Shown: piece after piece, positions 9,142 through 18,472 of the stretch
How positions within the stretch are numbered: the first letter of the stretch is position 1
Layout of the letters: each line of letters opens with the position of its first letter
Source of the DNA: Pseudomonas sp. 8Z
GTDB lineage: Bacteria; Pseudomonadota; Gammaproteobacteria; Pseudomonadales; Pseudomonadaceae
Direction: 5' to 3'
Assembly (NCBI RefSeq): GCF_902506535.1
Contig: NZ_LR733824.1
Coordinates: 836,526-900,525, forward strand
DNA: 64,000 nucleotides
Translations under genes and position numbers: made by a program
Notes under the pieces: generated by a model
The model's database searches: none
Told to the model about the DNA's origin: nothing
Seen by the model: only the letters and a program-made list of their open reading frames with translations

Positions 9142-9374
9142 ATTGTGCTGCAGGCCGCTTGTGCTCTGGCCTGTGAGCGCTCTACGCTTCACCCGCCGAG
9201 CTGAGGTGCCGAAGCACACTGCTACGGCATCAAACTCACGACACTAGCAGTCCTTAGCGACAGATTGGCGAGATGCGCGCTTTACCGTCCAAGCGCCCTC
9301 ATTCGCTGATTGCTCTGAATCACCTTCGTCAAACCCGGCCCCTGCCCATAACCCAAGCAGACAAGGAAGCTCGC

Positions 9375-10352
9375 ATGAACCAACCGTCCTACAAGATCGT
9401 GTTCAACGGCGAACTGATGCCCGACACCACACTGGAAACGGTCAAGGAAAATCTCGCCCGCCTGTTCAAGAGCGACAGCACACGAATCAACGCGTTGTTC
9501 ACAGGGGCGGCGGTAACCCTGAAAAAGGATCTGACCGAACGCGAAGCCGACCAGTATCTGGAGGCCTTGCAGAAAGCCGGTGCACGAGTGCGTAAAGAGC
9601 TGAATCTGGCAACAAGTCTGAGCCTGGTGCCAACAGAAGAGCATGCCGACAGCGCGCCAACCGAAGGCAGCGGAGCGTCCATGCCCTGCCCGAAATGCGG
9701 GCATGAACAGCCCAAGTCAGAGAGCTGCGGTGCTTGCGGCATCGTCATCGAGAAGTACCTCGCACGCCAAGCGCAGCTTGCCACTGCCCCTACGGCCGCA
9801 GCGCAAACGGCAACCTCGCCCTACGCACCGCCGCAAGCCGATGTCGCCGAAAACCTTCCGCAATTCGGCGAACTCAAGGTATTCAGCATCAGTGGGCGCA
9901 TCGGGCGCATCCGCTATTTGGGCTGGTGCATGGCCATGCTGCTGTGCATGCTTCCACTGTCGTTGCTGTTCGTCGGCGCCTCGGCCATCTCCAGTATCCT
10001 CGGCACCCTGATCTTGGCGATCGGAGTCATTGCCATGCTTGCCGTTGGCGTGTTTATCGGTATCCAGCGGCTACACGATATCGGCTGGTCCGGCTGGTTA
10101 TGGTTGATCAATTTCGTGCCCGTCGTGGGCGGCTTTTTCTCGCTGCTGATACTGATTGTTCCCGGCACCAAGAGTGTCAACCGCTACGGCCCACCGCCGC
10201 CGCCCAACAGCACCTCGGTCAAAGTGCTGGCAGGGTTGAGCCTGCTGGTGCCGGTCATCGCTATTCTTGCCGCCATTGCCTTACCGCAGTACCAGGGCTA
10301 TGTCGAACGCGCCGCAAGTTCACAGCACACCAGCGACAGTGAGGCGCGCTGA
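9375..10352 (+). CDS. DUF805 membrane protein with zinc-ribbon and N-terminal domain
   Basis: The 325-residue protein is modular. Residues 1-80 form a small soluble domain (YKIVFNGELMPDTTLETVKENL). Residues 96-120 hold a zinc ribbon (CPKCGHEQ...CGACGIVIEKY). Then comes a DUF805 region with about four membrane helices and the motif RLHDIGWSGW. The tail carries another hydrophobic helix with a pilin-like LAAIALPQYQGYVERA ending. The start is ATG 9375. The function is unknown. The domain mix suggests a membrane sensor or assembly protein. The SDR gene follows 9 bases later. Confidence 0.8.
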   Translation: MNQPSYKIVFNGELMPDTTLETVKENLARLFKSDSTRINALFTGAAVTLKKDLTEREADQYLEALQKAGARVRKELNLATSLSLVPTEEHADSAPTEGSGASMPCPKCGHEQPKSESCGACGIVIEKYLARQAQLATAPTAAAQTATSPYAPPQADVAENLPQFGELKVFSISGRIGRIRYLGWCMAMLLCMLPLSLLFVGASAISSILGTLILAIGVIAMLAVGVFIGIQRLHDIGWSGWLWLINFVPVVGGFFSLLILIVPGTKSVNRYGPPPPPNSTSVKVLAGLSLLVPVIAILAAIALPQYQGYVERAASSQHTSDSEAR

Positions 10353-10361
10353 TTATCCGTC

Positions 10362-11150
10362 ATGCCTAGCTATACATTGATTACCGGCGCCTCCAGCGGA
10401 CTTGGCCTGGCGCTCGCCGAAGCACTGGCGCGTCGCGGGCGTAACCTGATTTTGGTAGCGCGTCGGCGCGATGCTCTGGAAAGCATCGCCAGCGAACTGG
10501 CACAGCGTTTCGGTGTGCAAGTGCTGTTTCGGCTTTGCGACCTCGGCAAACCCTTGCAGATATCCGGGCTGCTGCTGGAGCTGGAGGAAGGTGACTGGCA
10601 TATCGACCTGTTGATCAACAATGCCGGGCGGGGCTATGCGGGGCCATTCCTTGAGCAGGATTGGATGCACGAACTGGAGCAACTGGAAGTCAATATGCTG
10701 GCCCTGACACGCCTGTGCCACGCGCTCGGCAAGCGCATGGCCCTGCAAGGCGGCGGGCAGATTCTCAACGTCGCCTCGGTCGCAGCGTTCCACCCTGGTC
10801 CCTGGATGAGCAGCTACTACGCCAGCAAGGCCTACGTCCTGCACTTGAGCGAGGGGCTACGCGAAGAACTGCGGCACTATGGCGTTCGTGTTTCGGTACT
10901 GTGCCCTGGCCCGACGCGCACCGCATTCTTTCGCAGCGCACGGATGAATGTCTCACGCCTGGAGCGCAGCGCCTGGATGATGAACGCCGATCAGGTTGCC
11001 CTATTCACCGTGCGTGCCCTGGAGAAAAATCAGCCGCTGATTATCCCCAATTGGCGCAATCGCCTGTTGGCAACCTTGCCGCGCCTGACCCCTCGCTGGC
11101 TGATGCGTAAACTGGCTGGCCGCATTACACAGCCCTTCACTAAGCGCTAG
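10362..11150 (+). CDS. Short-chain dehydrogenase/reductase
   Basis: This NAD(P)-dependent SDR has 262 residues. The Rossmann motif TGASSGLG is at residues 7-14, NNAG near residue 87, and the catalytic Ser-Tyr-Lys appears as NVASVAAF then YYASKAY. An R-rich loop after the second beta strand (VARRRDALE) favours NADPH. The C-terminal extension (RNRLLATLPRLTPRWLMRKLAG) is typical of the SDR subgroup with a membrane-proximal tail. The substrate is not predictable. It is probably co-transcribed with the DUF805 gene and ends convergent to the AAA ATPase. Confidence 0.88.
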   Translation: MPSYTLITGASSGLGLALAEALARRGRNLILVARRRDALESIASELAQRFGVQVLFRLCDLGKPLQISGLLLELEEGDWHIDLLINNAGRGYAGPFLEQDWMHELEQLEVNMLALTRLCHALGKRMALQGGGQILNVASVAAFHPGPWMSSYYASKAYVLHLSEGLREELRHYGVRVSVLCPGPTRTAFFRSARMNVSRLERSAWMMNADQVALFTVRALEKNQPLIIPNWRNRLLATLPRLTPRWLMRKLAGRITQPFTKR

Positions 11151-11156
11151 CGCCGT

Positions 11157-12638
11157 CTAGCCGGCATCGACCGTACGCCCATGAGCCCAACTACGCAGGG
11201 CCGCCAACTGCTCGGCCATCACCACGGACAAAGGCGCAGTCCCTTGCAGGGCACGCAGCAACAGCGCCTGGTCGACAGCCTGCTGCTGCGCCTGCCCGGC
11301 ATACAAAGCGCTGACCACCGCCTGCTCGATCTCCGCCCCGGAAAAGCCTTCGCTGGCCTGCACCAACTGCGCAAGATCGAAACGGCTGACCTCCAACTCA
11401 CGTCGCTCCAGATGAATACGGAAGATATCGGCACGCACCTCAGCCGCAGGCAAGTCGACGAAGAACAGCTCATCAAAACGCCCCTTGCGCACCAATTCAG
11501 GCGGCAACCGGTCGATTGCGTTAGCCGTGGCCACAACAAACACCGGCGCCTTGCGCTCGGCCATCCAGGTCAACAAAGTGCCAAGCACGCGCTGACTCAC
11601 GCCCCCATCATGATCACCGCTGGCCAGGCCCTTCTCTACCTCGTCCATCCACAGCACGCAGGGCGCCATTTGCTCAGCGAGACGCAGCGCCTCGCGCAGG
11701 TTGCGCTCGGTCTCGCCGAAGAACTTGTTGTACAGACAGGCAAAATCCAGGCGTAGCAGCGGCAGGCCCCAAAGCCCGGCCACTGCCTTGGCGGCCAGGC
11801 TCTTGCCGCCACCCTGAACGCCGACCAGCATGACGCCCTTGGGTGCATCGAGCAGCTTACCCTCGAGGAAACCGGCCTGACGCTCAGCCAGCCAGCGTTT
11901 CAAATTGACCAGCCCGCCGACCTCGGCAAAGCGTGCGGTGTCGTACTCGAAACTGAGTACGCCTTCCAGATCCAGCAACTGGAACTTGGTCTTGTTCAGC
12001 TCGGGGATATCTTCCTGGGTGATCGCCCCATCATCACAGATGACATTACGCGCCAGCGCTCGCGCCTCGGCATGGCTGAGGCCGCGCAGGTTCTTCACCA
12101 CCTGTTGCAGGGTACGGTTGTCGGTACGCACCCGAGCGCCGCGATTACCTTCGCTCCAGCGTGTAGCCTCGTCGCGCACGATACCCAGCAGTTCGTCTTC
12201 GGAAGGCAGGGAAAGGCTGAAGCGAGCCGCATAGCGCTGCACTTCCGGCGGCAGCTTGAGCGCGTGGGAAACCAGCACCAGGGTCGGCTTGTGCGCCGCC
12301 TCGCTCATGGCAATTTCCTTGAGCAGGCGCACCAGGCGGGGATTTTCGTCGAGGAACGGGTGCAGGTCGCACATCACATAAAGGTTCGCCTGCGGGTCGG
12401 CCTTGATCAGGCGCAGCGCAGCCTCGGGCTCCAGTGTCGGCGACTCACCGACATCCGCACCGCCGAAGCCCAGACGCTGTAGGCCCTCAGTCACCGACCA
12501 GGTGTGCAGGCCAAGCCCGCGCTTGACCGCCAGGCCAGTCAGCGTCTCCAGCACCCGAGGCTCATCCCAAGACTCGATGACCACCAGTTTGACCTTCGAA
12601 TCCAGCACCAATCCCAAATCATGAATATCGTTCTTCAA
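11157..12638 (-). CDS. AAA ATPase of the membrane-protease/p97-like class
   Basis: This AAA-type ATPase has 493 residues. The N-terminal half ([25 protein letters not shown]...) is a family-specific domain. The AAA core follows with Walker [14 protein letters not shown], Walker [13 protein letters not shown], sensor [24 protein letters not shown] and the arginine-finger segment. A protease domain is absent, so it is a remodeller rather than FtsH. I place the start at TTG 12638, six bases after AAGGAG. GTG 12641 is possible, and the longer frame is unsupported. It is divergent from the FGE-like gene with only 78 bases between starts. Its target is unknown. Confidence 0.82.
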   Translation of the reverse strand: MKNDIHDLGLVLDSKVKLVVIESWDEPRVLETLTGLAVKRGLGLHTWSVTEGLQRLGFGGADVGESPTLEPEAALRLIKADPQANLYVMCDLHPFLDENPRLVRLLKEIAMSEAAHKPTLVLVSHALKLPPEVQRYAARFSLSLPSEDELLGIVRDEATRWSEGNRGARVRTDNRTLQQVVKNLRGLSHAEARALARNVICDDGAITQEDIPELNKTKFQLLDLEGVLSFEYDTARFAEVGGLVNLKRWLAERQAGFLEGKLLDAPKGVMLVGVQGGGKSLAAKAVAGLWGLPLLRLDFACLYNKFFGETERNLREALRLAEQMAPCVLWMDEVEKGLASGDHDGGVSQRVLGTLLTWMAERKAPVFVVATANAIDRLPPELVRKGRFDELFFVDLPAAEVRADIFRIHLERRELEVSRFDLAQLVQASEGFSGAEIEQAVVSALYAGQAQQQAVDQALLLRALQGTAPLSVVMAEQLAALRSWAHGRTVDAG

Positions 12639-12716
12639 CACAAGCTCCTTGTGAAATTTGGCCCACCACAACAGCAGGGTTACCATCGCTCGTTTGGCAA
12701 CGACGGGAAATACCGC

Positions 12717-13589
12717 ATGCGCTGGCTGACCATAGATCCTCGCCGCAGGCCTCGTGTCGTGCAAGAGTCGAGCGCGCGCCAGCTCACCCACCCGATTCTC
12801 GGCGCATGCCTAGCTGCACTGCTTACGCTACCGGCAAGCGCCAGCGAAGCCTTTCGCGATCACCTACAAGACGGCGAGTCCGGGCCGGAACTGGTAAAAG
12901 TCCCGGCAGGTCGTTTTCTCATGGGCGATAGCAGCGGACGCGGCAATGACAACGAACGTCCGCCACGTAGCATCGTAATCGAGCGCCCCTTTGCCATTGG
13001 TCGCTATGAGATCACCTTCACCGACTGGCAGCACTACGCCAAAGCCACCGGGCAACCGATGCCAGACAACGAAGGCTGGGGGCTCTCAGCCCAACGGCCT
13101 GTGATTCATATTTCCTGGCATGAAGTCCAAGCCTATACGCGCTGGCTCTCGCAGCAGAGCGACGCGCGTTACCGCCTGCCAACCGAGGCCGAATGGGAAT
13201 ACGCCGCGCGCGGTGGCAGCCAGAGCTACTACTGGTGGGGGGATGAACTCGACAGCACAGAACAGGCACCACGCGCCCACTGCCGCGGTTGCGCCACCTC
13301 GCGACTGCTGCGCAACAAAACCGCTGCCGTCGGGCAGTTCCCGGCCAATGGCTTCGGCCTGCATGACACAGCGGGCAATGTCTGGGAGTGGACCGCCTCT
13401 CGCTTCACTCAGCGCTTCGACGGCAGCGAAACCCAGAGTGCTGCCCTACTCGACGATAGCCCCCGCGCGGTACGCGGCGGCGCCTGGAACAGCGGCCCGG
13501 TCTATCTGAGAAGCAGCATGCGCGACCTCAAGCAGCCGCAGCACCGCGACTATGCCCTGGGATTTCGCGTGCTGCGCGAACTGCCCTGA
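12717..13589 (+). CDS. Exported formylglycine-generating-enzyme-like protein without catalytic cysteines
   Basis: The 290-residue protein has a long N-region and a signal-like segment at about residues 25-45 (LGACLAALLTLPASASEA), then an FGE-sulfatase (SUMF1) domain. Family motifs include VPAGRFLMGD, RLPTEAEWEYAARGG, HDTAGNVWEWTAS and ALGFRV. Genuine FGE enzymes use two cysteines just after the RGGSW-like motif. Here the segment reads VRGGAWNSGPVYLRSSMR, with no cysteine, so sulfatase maturation is unlikely. Other activities of this fold, or a structural or PvdO-like role, remain possible. The start is ATG 12717. Confidence 0.8.
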   Translation: MRWLTIDPRRRPRVVQESSARQLTHPILGACLAALLTLPASASEAFRDHLQDGESGPELVKVPAGRFLMGDSSGRGNDNERPPRSIVIERPFAIGRYEITFTDWQHYAKATGQPMPDNEGWGLSAQRPVIHISWHEVQAYTRWLSQQSDARYRLPTEAEWEYAARGGSQSYYWWGDELDSTEQAPRAHCRGCATSRLLRNKTAAVGQFPANGFGLHDTAGNVWEWTASRFTQRFDGSETQSAALLDDSPRAVRGGAWNSGPVYLRSSMRDLKQPQHRDYALGFRVLRELP

Positions 13590-13649
13590 GCACGGACGTT
13601 CGCGCAACTTTGCAGTAAACTAGGCCGTCGTACCATCCGGAGGTGCCCC

Positions 13650-14297
13650 ATGGCCAGCGAACGCCACTATTCACCTGTCGATCGCCTGTTACTGCAGGCC
13701 GACACTGCCCTGCGTACCCTGCTGCCATTCAGCGGTGCATCCGCCCGCCCCTCGCCCGCCATCGTGCAGACCGAGAGTGAAATGAGCAGTGAGGAGTCTC
13801 GCCACGTGGCCGGTCTCATGCGGATCAATCACACGGGTGAAGTCTGTGCTCAGGCGCTCTATCAGGGCCAAGCCCTGACCGCCAAATTGCCCGAAGTCCG
13901 CGACGCCATGGAGCATGCAGCCGACGAAGAAGTCGACCACCTGGCCTGGTGTGAACAGCGTATCCGCGAGCTGGGTAGTCAACCCAGCCTGCTCAACCCA
14001 CTGTTCTATGGTTTGTCCTTCGGCGTCGGCGCAGTGGCTGGCCTGGTCAGCGACCGCGTCAGCCTGGGCTTCGTCGCGGCCACCGAAGATCAGGTGTGTA
14101 AGCACCTCGACGAACATCTTGAGCAACTACCCGAGCATGATGCCAAGTCTCGCGCCATCCTCGAACAAATGCGCCTAGACGAACAGCAGCACGCCGATAG
14201 CGCCCTGGCGGCGGGCGGCGTGCGCTTCCCGGCACCGGTAAAGTTCGGCATGTCCCTGCTATCGAAGGTCATGACCAAAAGCACCTACCGCATCTGA
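13650..14297 (+). CDS. coq7: 2-polyprenyl-3-methyl-6-methoxy-1,4-benzoquinone monooxygenase
   Basis: This is the di-iron hydroxylase of ubiquinone synthesis, a peripheral inner-membrane enzyme. The 215-residue protein has the paired iron-binding repeats: E in [12 protein letters not shown], ExxH in [12 protein letters not shown], and E and ExxH in [10 protein letters not shown]. The length is typical for the Pseudomonas Coq7. The start ATG 13650 follows GGAGG at good spacing. In PAO1 I recall speD next; here a terminator and the convergent OsmC gene follow. Confidence 0.94.
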   Translation: MASERHYSPVDRLLLQADTALRTLLPFSGASARPSPAIVQTESEMSSEESRHVAGLMRINHTGEVCAQALYQGQALTAKLPEVRDAMEHAADEEVDHLAWCEQRIRELGSQPSLLNPLFYGLSFGVGAVAGLVSDRVSLGFVAATEDQVCKHLDEHLEQLPEHDAKSRAILEQMRLDEQQHADSALAAGGVRFPAPVKFGMSLLSKVMTKSTYRI

Positions 14298-14331
14298 AAC
14301 AACAAGGGCGCCATTGGCGCCCTTGTTGTTT
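14297..14331. terminator. Bidirectional terminator between coq7 and the osmC-like gene
   Basis: A 16-bp perfect stem (AAACAACAAGGGCGCC and its complement) with a 3-base loop lies between convergent stops. Its A/T-rich outer arms provide a U-tract on both strands. Confidence 0.9.
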
Positions 14332-14344
14332 ACGGCAAAGCGTC

Positions 14345-14767
14345 TTAGCCCAGCTCGACAATCTCGTAGTCGTGGCTGATATCCACACCACCGCGCCCCA
14401 GCATGATCGAGGCCGAGCAGTATTTCTCCGCAGATAACTCAACGGCACGCTTGACCTGAGCCTCCTTCAATCCACGGCCCTTGACCACGAAATGCAGGTG
14501 GATCTTGGTGAAGACCTTGGGCTCTTCGTCCGCACGCTCGGCGTCCAGAAACACCTCGCAGCTCTCCACCGGCTGACGCCCCTTGCGCAGAATGCTGACC
14601 ACATCGAAATTGCTGCAGCCACCCAGGCCGATCAGCACCATCTCCATCGGGCGAACGCCCAGGTTGCGGCCACCAGCCTCGGGGGGGCCGTCCATCACCA
14701 CGGCATGGCCGCTGCCGGACTCACCGAGGAACAGGGCTTCGCCAGCCCACTGCACGCGCGCTTTCAT
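14345..14767 (-). CDS. OsmC-family peroxiredoxin-like protein
   Basis: OsmC-family proteins reduce organic hydroperoxides through two cysteines. The 140-residue protein shows both: GLGGCSNFDVV around residue 51 and AEKYCSASIMLG around residue 117, with the expected preceding glutamate/arginine surroundings. It matches the YhfA-like subgroup rather than Ohr. It is divergent from vfr, with 236 bases between starts. Confidence 0.88.
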   Translation of the reverse strand: MKARVQWAGEALFLGESGSGHAVVMDGPPEAGGRNLGVRPMEMVLIGLGGCSNFDVVSILRKGRQPVESCEVFLDAERADEEPKVFTKIHLHFVVKGRGLKEAQVKRAVELSAEKYCSASIMLGRGGVDISHDYEIVELG

Positions 14768-14862
14768 CTATCCAGGCTCCGTTGCTTTGCAAAGGTGTGC
14801 AGGTTAGCACAGGCCGTAGACACGCCGTTGTATGACCAATACGTCAAAGTTCAACTAGCCTG

Positions 14863-14878
14863 TGTTAGCCAGGTCACA
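14863..14878 (+). promoter_or_regulatory. Candidate Vfr/CRP binding site upstream of vfr
   Basis: TGTTAGCCAGGTCACA fits the CRP/Vfr pattern TGTGA-N6-TCACA with one mismatch in the left half. It lies about 125 bases before the vfr start. Vfr is known to act on its own promoter in P. aeruginosa, so an autoregulatory site is reasonable, but this assignment is by pattern only. Confidence 0.45.
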
Positions 14879-15003
14879 AAACACACCACTGTTATCATGT
14901 GCCTGTTAAGCTGGCGCCGGAATGCTGGCACACTTGTCCAGATAAGTAATAAGGGATTGCCTGTTGGATAAAGGCCCACCTATCTATTATTCGGAATCCA
15001 GGC

Positions 15004-15648
15004 ATGGTCGCGATTACCCTAACCCCAAAAATCAAGCACCTCGACAAACTGCTCGCGCATTGTCATCGCCGCCGCTATACGGCCAAAAGCACCATCATTT
15101 ATGCAGGAGACCGCTGCGAAACCCTGTTTTTCATCGTCAAGGGCTCGGTCACCATCCTCATCGAGGATGATGACGGTCGCGAAATGATCATCGCCTACCT
15201 CAACGCGGGCGATTTCTTCGGTGAGATGGGCTTGTTCGAAAAAGAAGGCGCGGAGAAGGAGCGCAGCGCCTGGGTTCGCGCCAAGACCGAATGCGAAGTC
15301 GCGGAGATCAGCTATGCCAAGTTCCGCGAACTGACCCAGCAGGACCCGGACATCCTCTTCGCCCTCGGCAGTCAGATGGCCGAACGCTTGCGCAATACCA
15401 CGCGTAAAGTTGGCGACCTGGCGTTCCTCGATGTCACTGGCCGTGTTGCACGCACCCTATTGGATCTGTGCAAACAACCCGATGCCATGACCCATCCCGA
15501 TGGCATGCAGATCAAGATTACCCGACAAGAGATTGGCCGCATCGTCGGCTGCTCGCGCGAGATGGTCGGGCGCGTGCTCAAGTCCCTGGAAGAGCAGGGA
15601 CTGGTGCACGTCAAAGGCAAAACCATGGTGGTCTTCGGCACCCGCTGA
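15004..15648 (+). CDS. vfr: cAMP-activated global regulator Vfr (CRP homologue)
   Basis: Vfr controls virulence factor, type IV pilus and quorum-sensing genes in pseudomonads when bound to cAMP. The 214-residue protein has the cyclic-nucleotide-binding beta roll at about residues 20-115, with the phosphate-binding [12 protein letters not shown] and RSAW segments, and the C-helix. A C-terminal winged helix at about 140-210 contains the recognition helix ([20 protein letters not shown]). It lies alone between the osmC-like and trp genes, with its own terminator. Confidence 0.96.
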   Translation: MVAITLTPKIKHLDKLLAHCHRRRYTAKSTIIYAGDRCETLFFIVKGSVTILIEDDDGREMIIAYLNAGDFFGEMGLFEKEGAEKERSAWVRAKTECEVAEISYAKFRELTQQDPDILFALGSQMAERLRNTTRKVGDLAFLDVTGRVARTLLDLCKQPDAMTHPDGMQIKITRQEIGRIVGCSREMVGRVLKSLEEQGLVHVKGKTMVVFGTR

Positions 15649-15660
15649 AGACCATCCAAT

Positions 15661-15689
15661 AAAAAGCCGGCTTGATCGTCGGCTTTTTT
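15661..15689. terminator. Terminator shared by vfr and trpC
   Basis: AAAAAGCCG pairs with CGGCTTTTT around a 10-base loop, giving a U-tract on both strands between the convergent vfr and trpC stops. Confidence 0.85.
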
Positions 15690-15696
15690 ATGCGCG

Positions 15697-16536
15697 CTAT
15701 TCGGGGGCCGTGCCAATTACGGCAGGCCGACCACGCTCGGGAAAGAACAAGCGCTGCAGCTCGCCGCCGGGGTTTTCTGCACGCATGAAGGCTTCGCCGA
15801 CGAGGAAAGCGTAAACCTCGTTAATCTCCATCAACTCGACATCGGCACGGTTGAGAATACCGCTTTCGGTCACCACCAGACGATCACGCGGAATACGCGG
15901 CAATAGATCGAGAGTGGTTTCCAGGCTGACATCGAAGGTATGCAGGTTGCGGTTGTTGATACCGACCAGAGGCGTGTCGAGGGTATTGAGTGCACGCTCC
16001 AATTCGTCGCCATCGTGCACTTCGACCAGTACGTCGAGGCCAACATCCTTGGCCACCGAGGCCAACTCGGCCATACGCCCATCATCCAGACAGGAAACGA
16101 TCAACAGCACGCAGTCGGCACCCAACGCACGGGCCTCGACGATTTGGTACGGATCGACCATGAAGTCCTTGCGAATTACCGGCAGTGCACACGCCGCCCG
16201 CGCTTGCTGCAGGTACTGATCGGCGCCCTGGAAGAAGTCGATATCAGTCAGCACGGAGAGACAGGTCGCACCGCCACTCGCGTAACTGCGAGCAATATCG
16301 GCCGGCACGAAATCGGCGCGCAGAATACCTTTGCTGGGGGATGCCTTCTTCACTTCGGCGATCACGGCAGGCTGTTTGCGCGCGGCCTGCTCCAGCAGGG
16401 CACGGGCAAAACCACGTGGTGCCTCGGCACTGCGCGCAGCGGCTTCGAGTTCAGCCTGGCTGACCTGAGCACGGCGCACCGCCACTTCCTCGAACTTACG
16501 GGCGACGATCTTCTCCAGTACGGTTGGTACGCTCAC
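15697..16536 (-). CDS. trpC: Indole-3-glycerol phosphate synthase
   Basis: It converts carboxyphenylamino-deoxyribulose phosphate into indole-3-glycerol phosphate in tryptophan synthesis. The 279-residue single-domain TIM barrel has the motifs [41 protein letters not shown] and TESGI. It is not fused to TrpF, as is usual in Pseudomonas. It overlaps trpD by 4 bases (ATGA) and is the last gene of trpGDC. Confidence 0.96.
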   Translation of the reverse strand: MSVPTVLEKIVARKFEEVAVRRAQVSQAELEAAARSAEAPRGFARALLEQAARKQPAVIAEVKKASPSKGILRADFVPADIARSYASGGATCLSVLTDIDFFQGADQYLQQARAACALPVIRKDFMVDPYQIVEARALGADCVLLIVSCLDDGRMAELASVAKDVGLDVLVEVHDGDELERALNTLDTPLVGINNRNLHTFDVSLETTLDLLPRIPRDRLVVTESGILNRADVELMEINEVYAFLVGEAFMRAENPGGELQRLFFPERGRPAVIGTAPE

Positions 16537-17579
16537 CCTTCGTTCTCCTGTTTGAATACGGCGGTAAAGGACACCAGTTCCTCCAGCTTCTCGCGCGCAA
16601 GACCGGTATGCAGGGCGTCATGCGCCAACTGGATGCCTTCGCGCAGGCTGCTGGCATGGTCGGCGGCATACAGCGCTGCGCCGGCATTGAGCACGATCAT
16701 ATCGGCGGCCTTCTGGCCATTGTCGGTCTTGCGTCGCCCCAGTGCATCGCGGATCAACTCCAGCGACTGCTCAGCGTTATCGACGGTCAGGCCGATCAGG
16801 CTCTGGCTCTTGATGCCGAAATCCTCGGGCTGGATACGGTATTCGCTGACCACACCGTCCTTGAGCTCAGCCACGAAGGTCGGCGCGGCCAGGCTGATCT
16901 CGTCCAGGCCATCCTGCGCATGCACCACCAATACATGCTCACTGCCCAGGCGTTGTAGCACTTCAGCCATCGGGCGGCAAAGCGCCTGACTGAATACACC
17001 GATGACCTGATGCTTGGCTCCAGCCGGGTTGGTCATCGGGCCAAGCATGTTGAAGAGCGTGCGCAGGCCGAGCTCACGGCGCGGGCCGATGGCATGCTTC
17101 ATCGCGCCATGATGAGACGGGGCGAACATGAAGCCGACACCGACCGCTTCGACGCAGCGGCCCACCTGCTCAGGCTTGAGCCCCAGGTAAACACCGGCAG
17201 CTTCGAGCAGATCAGCACTGCCGCTCTTGCCGGATACCGCACGGTTACCGTGCTTGGCCACTTTACCGCCTGCGGCTGCGACGACGAAGGCCGCTGCCGT
17301 GGAGACGTTGAAGATATTCATGCCATCGCCACCGGTGCCGCAGGTGTCGACCAGACGCTCGGCGTCGATCACCACCGGCGCGGCCAGTTCGCGCATCACG
17401 CTGGCGGCGCCGACGATCTCATCGATGGTCTCACTCTTCATCCGCATGCCCATCAGGAAGGCACCAACCTGGGCGTCAGTGCATTGGCCGGTCATGATCT
17501 CGCGCATGACGGCCTGCATTTCCTCGGTGGTCAGATCGAGCTGGTTGACGATCCGGCTCAAAGCCTCCTTGATGTTCAT
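16533..17579 (-). CDS. trpD: Anthranilate phosphoribosyltransferase
   Basis: It transfers the phosphoribosyl group of PRPP to anthranilate. The 348-residue protein has the PRPP/anthranilate motifs [37 protein letters not shown] and the [15 protein letters not shown] segment (here [15 protein letters not shown]). It overlaps trpC and trpG by 4 bases at each end, so the three genes are translationally coupled. Confidence 0.96.
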   Translation of the reverse strand: MNIKEALSRIVNQLDLTTEEMQAVMREIMTGQCTDAQVGAFLMGMRMKSETIDEIVGAASVMRELAAPVVIDAERLVDTCGTGGDGMNIFNVSTAAAFVVAAAGGKVAKHGNRAVSGKSGSADLLEAAGVYLGLKPEQVGRCVEAVGVGFMFAPSHHGAMKHAIGPRRELGLRTLFNMLGPMTNPAGAKHQVIGVFSQALCRPMAEVLQRLGSEHVLVVHAQDGLDEISLAAPTFVAELKDGVVSEYRIQPEDFGIKSQSLIGLTVDNAEQSLELIRDALGRRKTDNGQKAADMIVLNAGAALYAADHASSLREGIQLAHDALHTGLAREKLEELVSFTAVFKQENEG

Positions 17580-18172
17580 GCGCGCACGCCTCCGGTCTGC
17601 TTGAGGAAGTTGGCGAACAGTTCGTGGCCCTGCTCGGTGAGAATGGACTCGGGGTGAAACTGCACGCCTTCGACGTTCAGGGTCTTGTGACGCAGGCCCA
17701 TGATCTCGTCGACCGAGCCGTCTTCATGTTGCGTCCAGGCGGTAACTTCCAGGCAATCGGGCAGGGTTTCACGCTTGACCACCAGGGAATGGTAGCGAGT
17801 CACGGTGAGCGGCTTGTTCAGCCCGGCGAACACGCCCTTGTCCTCGTGGAACACCGGGCTGGTCTTGCCGTGCATCACCTGACGCGCGCGCACCACGTCG
17901 CCGCCGTAAGCCTGACCGATGCTCTGGTGGCCGAGGCAGACGCCAAGGATCGGCAGCTTGCCGGCAAAATGCAGGATCGCCTCGATGGACACCCCAGCCT
18001 CGCTGGGCGTGCACGGGCCAGGCGAGACGACGATGCGCTCAGGCTTGAGTGCTTCGATCTCGGCAATACTAAGTTCGTCGTTACGAATGACGTGAACATC
18101 GGCACCCAGCTCGCCCAGGTATTGCACGACGTTGTAGGTAAAGGAGTCGTAGTTGTCGATCATCAGCAGCAT
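17576..18172 (-). CDS. trpG: Anthranilate synthase component II (glutamine amidotransferase)
   Basis: It supplies ammonia from glutamine to TrpE. The 198-residue class I amidotransferase has the oxyanion/nucleophile motif LGVCLGHQ, the PGP strand turn VVSPGPC, and the catalytic His-Glu in [10 protein letters not shown]. It is the first gene of trpGDC. It is preceded by a 160-base untranslated leader with a tryptophan-rich leader peptide, and its partner trpE lies 7.6 kb away in its own unit. Confidence 0.96.
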   Translation of the reverse strand: MLLMIDNYDSFTYNVVQYLGELGADVHVIRNDELSIAEIEALKPERIVVSPGPCTPSEAGVSIEAILHFAGKLPILGVCLGHQSIGQAYGGDVVRARQVMHGKTSPVFHEDKGVFAGLNKPLTVTRYHSLVVKRETLPDCLEVTAWTQHEDGSVDEIMGLRHKTLNVEGVQFHPESILTEQGHELFANFLKQTGGVRA

Positions 18173-18311
18173 TTTTTGCTTAACCTCTTGATTTTACTGC
18201 CTTAACTTCAAGCCTCTTCATCTAAAACCGGCATCTTTACCCGCCTTGGCTTGTGCTGGAGTTTGCACGGGCAGGATCAATGATTACAGGAGAAGGGCGA
18301 ACAGGAAGATA

Positions 18312-18324
18312 CCGGCAGGGCCGG
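18312..18324 (-). terminator. Candidate trpGDC attenuator hairpin
   Basis: On the minus strand CCGGC-CCT-GCCGG forms a short GC hairpin 10 bases after the leader peptide stop, followed by a pyrimidine-rich TATCTTCC tract. It is in the right place to be an attenuator. The stem is short and the competing structure was not worked out. Confidence 0.4.
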
Positions 18325-18333
18325 CCAGGGAAG

Positions 18334-18378
18334 TTAGGCGCGCCAGCGCCAACGGGCGACGGCCTTGATCAGGCGCAT
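18334..18378 (-). CDS. trpL: trpG leader peptide (attenuation)
   Basis: The 14-residue frame MRLIKAVARWRWRA has two tryptophan codons separated by one arginine, then TAA. It lies 155 bases upstream of trpG on the same strand. A nearly identical peptide precedes trpE, which argues strongly that it is real. Attenuation of trpE and trpGDC has been described in P. putida, so the tryptophan codons should sense charged tRNA-Trp. No clear Shine-Dalgarno is visible before the ATG, so an upstream GTG could be the true start. The rest of 18173-18472 contains no other gene. Confidence 0.75.
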   Translation of the reverse strand: MRLIKAVARWRWRA

Positions 18379-18472
18379 CAGGAGGGTACTGCTATAGATC
18401 ACGGGAGGTATCTCGCATCACGGTTGCGGCACAGTAGCCCAGCTAATGATCACGCGCAACCGTGAGCGCCGC

